DNA from: Acanthaster planci
Lineage: Eukaryota > Echinodermata > Asteroidea > Valvatida > Acanthasteridae
NCBI RefSeq assembly: GCF_001949145.1
Contig: NW_019091763.1
Location: forward strand, 8,854 to 37,832
Reading direction: 5' to 3'
Length of the DNA: 28,979 nucleotides
In this document: positions 12,401 to 18,400 of the stretch, piece by piece
Layout: every line of letters begins with the position of its first letter
How positions within the stretch are numbered: position 1 is the first letter of the stretch
Position numbers and translations under genes: made by a program
Notes under the pieces: model-generated
Told to the model about the DNA's origin: nothing
Database searches by the model: none
Seen by the model: only the letters and a program-made list of their open reading frames with translations

Positions 12401-15400
12401 TGGCAGATATCAGTGTGAAGTCCTGTTTGGACCTGTAGGTATCAGTTTGAAGATAGTCGAGGAAATCAACATAAAAGTTATTGGTAAGACCTGGCAAATG
12501 CATGTACATGTACATGTACATGCATTTGCTGAAGATTAACATGAACACAAGATTAGCATGAACACAAGATTAGCATGAACACAAGATTAGCATGAACACA
12601 AGATTAGCATGAACACAAGATTAGCATGAACACAAGATTAGCATGAACACAAGATTAACATGAACACAAGATTAGCATGAACACATAGACAGGTGCATGT
12701 ATGCGTATTGTAAGTCTTCAAATGTAGAGGAATAACTGATTTCTTCAAACTCGCATAAATTAGAAATGTAATGTTAAAGGTTCTGATCTTGTACAGAACT
12801 TGTGTGCTCTGATGCAGAGATATGATTGGCTCCAGGGAGAACCGAGTGCACATTTGCACCGTTAATTCTCTGAAAGTCCTAAAAGCATAGTAAAACTAAG
12901 AAGCAGTGATTACATGTAGAAATTGTAAAGCCTTTGCAAAAGCAGAGGCAAATTGGAGCAGAGCACATCCAGCAAGGAGATTTCTAATGCAAAATGGGAC
13001 CTGTTTGAGAAACAAATTCAGGATGGCCAAATACATGTACATTTAGATCAGATCATCTGTGGGAGGAAAATGACTAGAAATTTAGTCACTTCACATGCTC
13101 ATAATATTGCTTTCTTTCCTGTATTCAGTGATACAAGATACTTGGTACGTGTATCCTGCCACCATTTCTATTTGTGCACCAATATACCAAACTTGTCACC
13201 CCTTGTCTGACTTTATGGTCAATACTTAACCCTAACACTCCTCAGTCCTCCAACAGGTGAAGGATTGAGGAGTGTTAGGGATAATGCATGTACATGTACA
13301 CATAATGTACATATACATTTACGTACGAAAAAGTTGTAGAAGTGGAACAATCCGATTTTGTTTCATTAACCTCTCATGTTCAGGTGATTCGTTTCAACCC
13401 AACATCAGTGACAACTCATCGAATGTCACATTGCAGCGTGGGCAAAGACAGAAAGTTACCTGTCCCTGTGACCCACAGACACTAAACACATCTGTCGTGT
13501 ATTGGTCTTTGGGTAAAGGCGTCACTACACCTACTCAAATCATTGGTGCACGATTCTTCGATGGGACAGTAGTACAGATGCAGTTTGGCGCCGATTACAG
13601 CATTGGTAGCAATGGTTCACTTACAATCAACTCCTGGAGCAGTATAGAAGAAGACCAAGTAACATTCTGGTGTCATGTGTTTAAGAGAGATGGGACACTC
13701 AGTAGTTGCAGCACTGAAGCCCACATACTGCAAGGTAAAGTTTGAGAACAGAATTTATTGTTTGTGTTACCGGCAATAACATGTATGCATTTGTAGCTAT
13801 AACCGGCAAATTTGAAATTTTTCTTTCGAGGTTTTCAACCTTGTGAATATCTTTTGAAAATTCATTCTGCGTTCACGCGCTTGTTTACAAAAGACAACTG
13901 CACTGAATGCATCAAGTGAATGTGCTTGCCAGACAGAACTCTGAGAAAAAAAAAAAAATTATGACAGTGGCTCATGCCAGATGATGAAATTAATAAACCA
14001 ATGCCCATATTTTCCGAATTGGAGACAGAAAAATTTCGATGGACTGGCACCCAAGAAGGCATTCTAGACTTATGTTTACTTGATTGTGCCGTTGTCTTCC
14101 GCACAGGTGACCCCATCCCCATTTTTGTCCTAGGTGTTGGCACTCGCATCTACTTTTCAGCAACCTCGGGTCCACATTTACATGTATGCATTTGTACATT
14201 TACTATTCAAAAAAAGAAAAAAGGAGAAAGAGCAAAGAAGCAGAGGGGACATCTCAAATTTCTACTTTTAAACATTCATGTACAGGGTGTCCACATAAAA
14301 AGTATACCGAGATAAAAATTACTGTAATAGCAAAAACTACTTTATATGTGGGAAAGAGAAATATATCTCTAGAAAGGGCAGAATGCCCTCTTTGCAATGG
14401 TATGCAGCTTGTGATGTTATTGACACAGACGAGTGAACAAACTAGACCGGTGTTAAGGGCACTGAAATCGGTACTGTGACAAGTTTGCGTATGTGATTAA
14501 CAAGGCTAGACCATGCAAGTGTGCAGAATAGCAAATGCCGTTGCTTTAAGAACGCATTCTTGAAAACAAGGAATGAACCTAAATTTTGTGCTTGTTGCTA
14601 AGCCCCCTCCATAGTACACAACCTAAAAAGACAGGCATTGGAGTAAAAATGGCACATTTTACATGGATCTTTATGTTCGAAAGAAAGATACATCCAATTA
14701 AAAAATGTGACACCCTGATCTGAGTAAGTTCTTTGGTATGGCCCATGAGTAGTATTACTAAGGATCCTGTTGATAACACTCTTGACTCGCTATGCCTGTT
14801 AAAGTGATACATTTATCTTGTATTTACTGTTGCCATTTTCAAGACTGTTATGTGGTGGCACAGTTGAAAAGATTAAAGGCGCCAGACCTTTACTGTGGTT
14901 TACTTGGCTGATTGAATCGTAGGAAGTTTACCCATACATGAGACTAGATTTTCCCCTTGCTGTTTAGTTCTTCCTGGAAGTTCCTGCTATCCACCGGAAC
15001 TAAATTTTGATGGCTAAGACGAAAGAACACACAGGAAAACCTCTGCCTTGTGGACCAGTCGCAGTAGCTTTACATAGTTAGGAAAGGTTTTATTATCTTG
15101 GCTTGCTCAGTTGAGATCCAAACACCAATTTTTCAACTGAATTGTCAATTATTGACATGGATGTAGGTGCGTGTACTTGGTGTTAATTGTTTACAGGTGG
15201 ATCACCGATATTACAAGGTCCTATGACTTTACAAATTACCTTTATATAGAAGGTATCTTGTATATTCAGTAACGAGGAACAGAAAAAACAAAGACTTCAG
15301 GCTTAAAATAGTCCTTGTTATAAAATGACATTGTGTTACATGTAGCAGTGCTCTGTTACTAGAGTTTAATTGTAATTTCTATTTGTCATTTATACAGATC

Positions 15401-18400
15401 AGCCTCTAAACTTAGCTCTGAACGCTTCATCAGCATTGTATCTTCGGGAAGGATTCAAGCAAATTCTCCCTTGTACAAATTGGAGGCCTGGTGTTCCAGT
15501 GTGTGGAATTCAATGGTATTTACTGAGTAATTCACTCAATTCAACTGTCGTTAAGTACAACCTGTCATCCGATTTTCTCCAAATTGATGCGGCATACATG
15601 TATGATCTTGCCAGTAACTTTTCTCTTGTCATCAAAGCCGTGGAGAGTACGCATGCTGGACGATTCACCTGTGTTCCTGATTGTGCTAGAAGTAAACCTG
15701 TGGAATACATGTATCTTGATACAAATGTAATTGGTAAGTTAGGCAGTATTATAGAAAAGGTACATGTGCTTTTTAGGCCAAACTTTATACCCAATTGCAT
15801 GTTGTGTACACATATAACAATATCACGTCTCACATCTCGGTACAATTCACCTCTGTCTGTCACCTCTGTCATCCATCCCCCAGCTTTTCCTTGCAAATTT
15901 CTTGTTGACATGGTGAGGGTGAACTTACATAATGGGCAGCGGCGCTAGTGTTGGTGCATGAGATATACATGCACATGTAAATGTGTTCACTGTGAAATGT
16001 CACTTGTTCATAATCATTGCTAACATCTCCTTCACTCAACGTGCACTTTTGGGTTTAGTTTCAGCTTACTCTAGCTTTAAACAGTGTTACTGTGGACAGG
16101 AATTTTTAGCAACTTTTTAATGTAATCTTTAATGGCCATTGTTAGGGTTGAGGCTGTGTTTTGAAAGGAAGGGAAAGGAAACATTTAGACCCAAAAAATG
16201 ACGAATCTGTCGTGACTTTTCAAACAAAACATTTAATTTTGATCCCTTAAAATTGAATTTGCTTCCTTTTGAGCTGTTTTTTTTTGGGATGGGGGCTTGA
16301 TCCTGCCTGTGCCATGGCAAGCAGGAGGTCATGGCATCGAGCCCCATTGCAGCAAGTCTATGGTGTTTTCCTCAAGTTTTTAAAGTTTGCAGGAATTGCT
16401 AATGAACACGCCCGTGAAGGGCAAAACGCTCAGTTTAAAATCAGCAACTCCTCAAAGCAAACAAATAGACCCCTTACTGGTACGAGATTGTCTTCAACAT
16501 TGACTATGCTATTTCAGGTGACTTGTTCCCGGCATGCCGGAATTATACTGCATCCTCAGTTGAAGTGACAAACGGACAACAAATTGTACTGCCCTGTGAA
16601 TGTGCACAGCAGACGAGGAATGCATCCGTAACTGCATTGTTCTGGTCGATGGGGGAGGGAGTAACTACTGGTACATCCGTGAACTGTGCTCCTTTGGAAA
16701 ATGGTTCCATGATTTGTTCTGATGGCTACTCTGTTTCTAGCAACTGGTCACTGACGGTCAGCCGCCTGAATGATTCTGGAAGATTTTGGTGTCATGTGTT
16801 CTGGACAAATGACACACTTTCCAATTGTTACACAGATGTTAAATTTATAGATACATCTGCAGGTAAGTTTTTTTAATTTTGTCACATTCAGGTACATGTA
16901 GTTGGCTAAAAGGCAGGCCTTTGCTGGTGAAAAGTGTTTCTGATATGCATTCTGTATTGTATATTTGCAAAGGTTACTCCTTCGTTCATTTTACATACAT
17001 GTACATGTTATGCCCCAATGCTATACATGTACATGCACACAATATACATGTATGCAGGTGCATTGTGATCAATGCGGGACACTTCTGGGAATCCAGTGAT
17101 ACTTTTGTACGATTAAATTAATTAATTAAAACCATTAATTCAATCCGAGGCAGTTCTTCCCCATATTCCAACAGCGATTCTGATTTCAGCCTTAGTGTTT
17201 ACATGTAAGTGTTTCCAGGCGAATGTTGGAACCAAGTAGAGTTTATGGAAACCCCAGTCTCATACTGGAGATTTCCGGAGCAGAAAACTAATTTTGTCCA
17301 GCTTTTTTGTAATTAAGGCTGAAGCCTGGAGACTAATGCAGTGATAGGAATTCAATGTTGATATACAATGGCTGTTTTTTATACGACAGGTCCATGTACC
17401 AGTGCAGCGATCATCGTGATAATTGTGGTCCTAGGTTTAGTTGCAAGTGGCTATTTCATGTGGAATCGAAGACGCTCACGGAGGGCTCGGGATGGACGCT
17501 CTGAGATAATAGGTAGAAAATTCTTGTCTTCCTTTAGCAGGAAACTTTAGTCAACTTTTTTTCTGCAAGAAGTCGATCAGAAACCATGTTGATGCATCAT
17601 ATGCCCCTTATTTGAGGGTTGATTCTTCTGTCTGCCTGAATCCATCTGAGCATTTAGGGATTTATCGGTACATGCATGCACATGGCACTGGAAGTCAAGT
17701 GTTTTGAACCATCGTGTGCCATTGTGCAGCCCTATGTTAAAATGATGTCTCTCACTTTGAGGGCATTTTGAGAAAAAGTGACAGAAAGATTGGACCTTTG
17801 GCCGTTTTGCTTTGTAGGTTTTGAAGACTGAACCTGTTGTTTTTATGTCCTGATGATCACAAATTTGATTTTTGGTATCAATTGTCAGTTTTTAAAAAAT
17901 AATTATTAAATATGTGATTTTTTGGAAGATTTACAAACAGATGCATGCCAAACATGCATTTTTTTTCTGGCAAATATCTCACTAGTTAATTTTTTCACGT
18001 TGAGATACGGTACATACATATCTTTAAATCGTTTCATTGCCCGGCTATGATAGTTTCAAAATCAGAAAAAGTGCCCTCACATTACCGGGATATCATTCTA
18101 CTTTTCAAATTTATGAAAATCTCGAGTTACATGTATATCATTGTAACAAGATGGGGTTGAGTGTGTACTTCATTTCAACAGATATGAATGTTTTTTGATC
18201 AGAGAAAAACATGTTTGTGTTTAAATCACCATCAAATACCCCTCAAGTGGTGTTGCATTTGCATTCCCTTGCCTCAAGTTTTAAACCCGAATTTTGAAAG
18301 TCAGCTATAAAGATGCAAACCAACCTATTTGGTTACTTGGCACAGCACCAAAGTGCCCTGCTGCATAATGTGTATACCCCATTTTCAATTTTATATGTTC

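Larger units (their letters stand above)
12484..13383 (+). other. Intron 4 (900 bp)
   Basis: This intron carries a TACATGTA run, a 17-bp minisatellite starting 51 bases after the donor, and a 20-bp-arm hairpin at 13230-13280. No coding content recognised. Its 3' end resembles that of intron 2. Confidence 0.7.

Noticed and set aside
13230-13280. CCCTAA words as telomere-like repeats
   Set aside because: Only a single CCCTAAC word per arm; it is part of a hairpin, not a tandem telomeric array.
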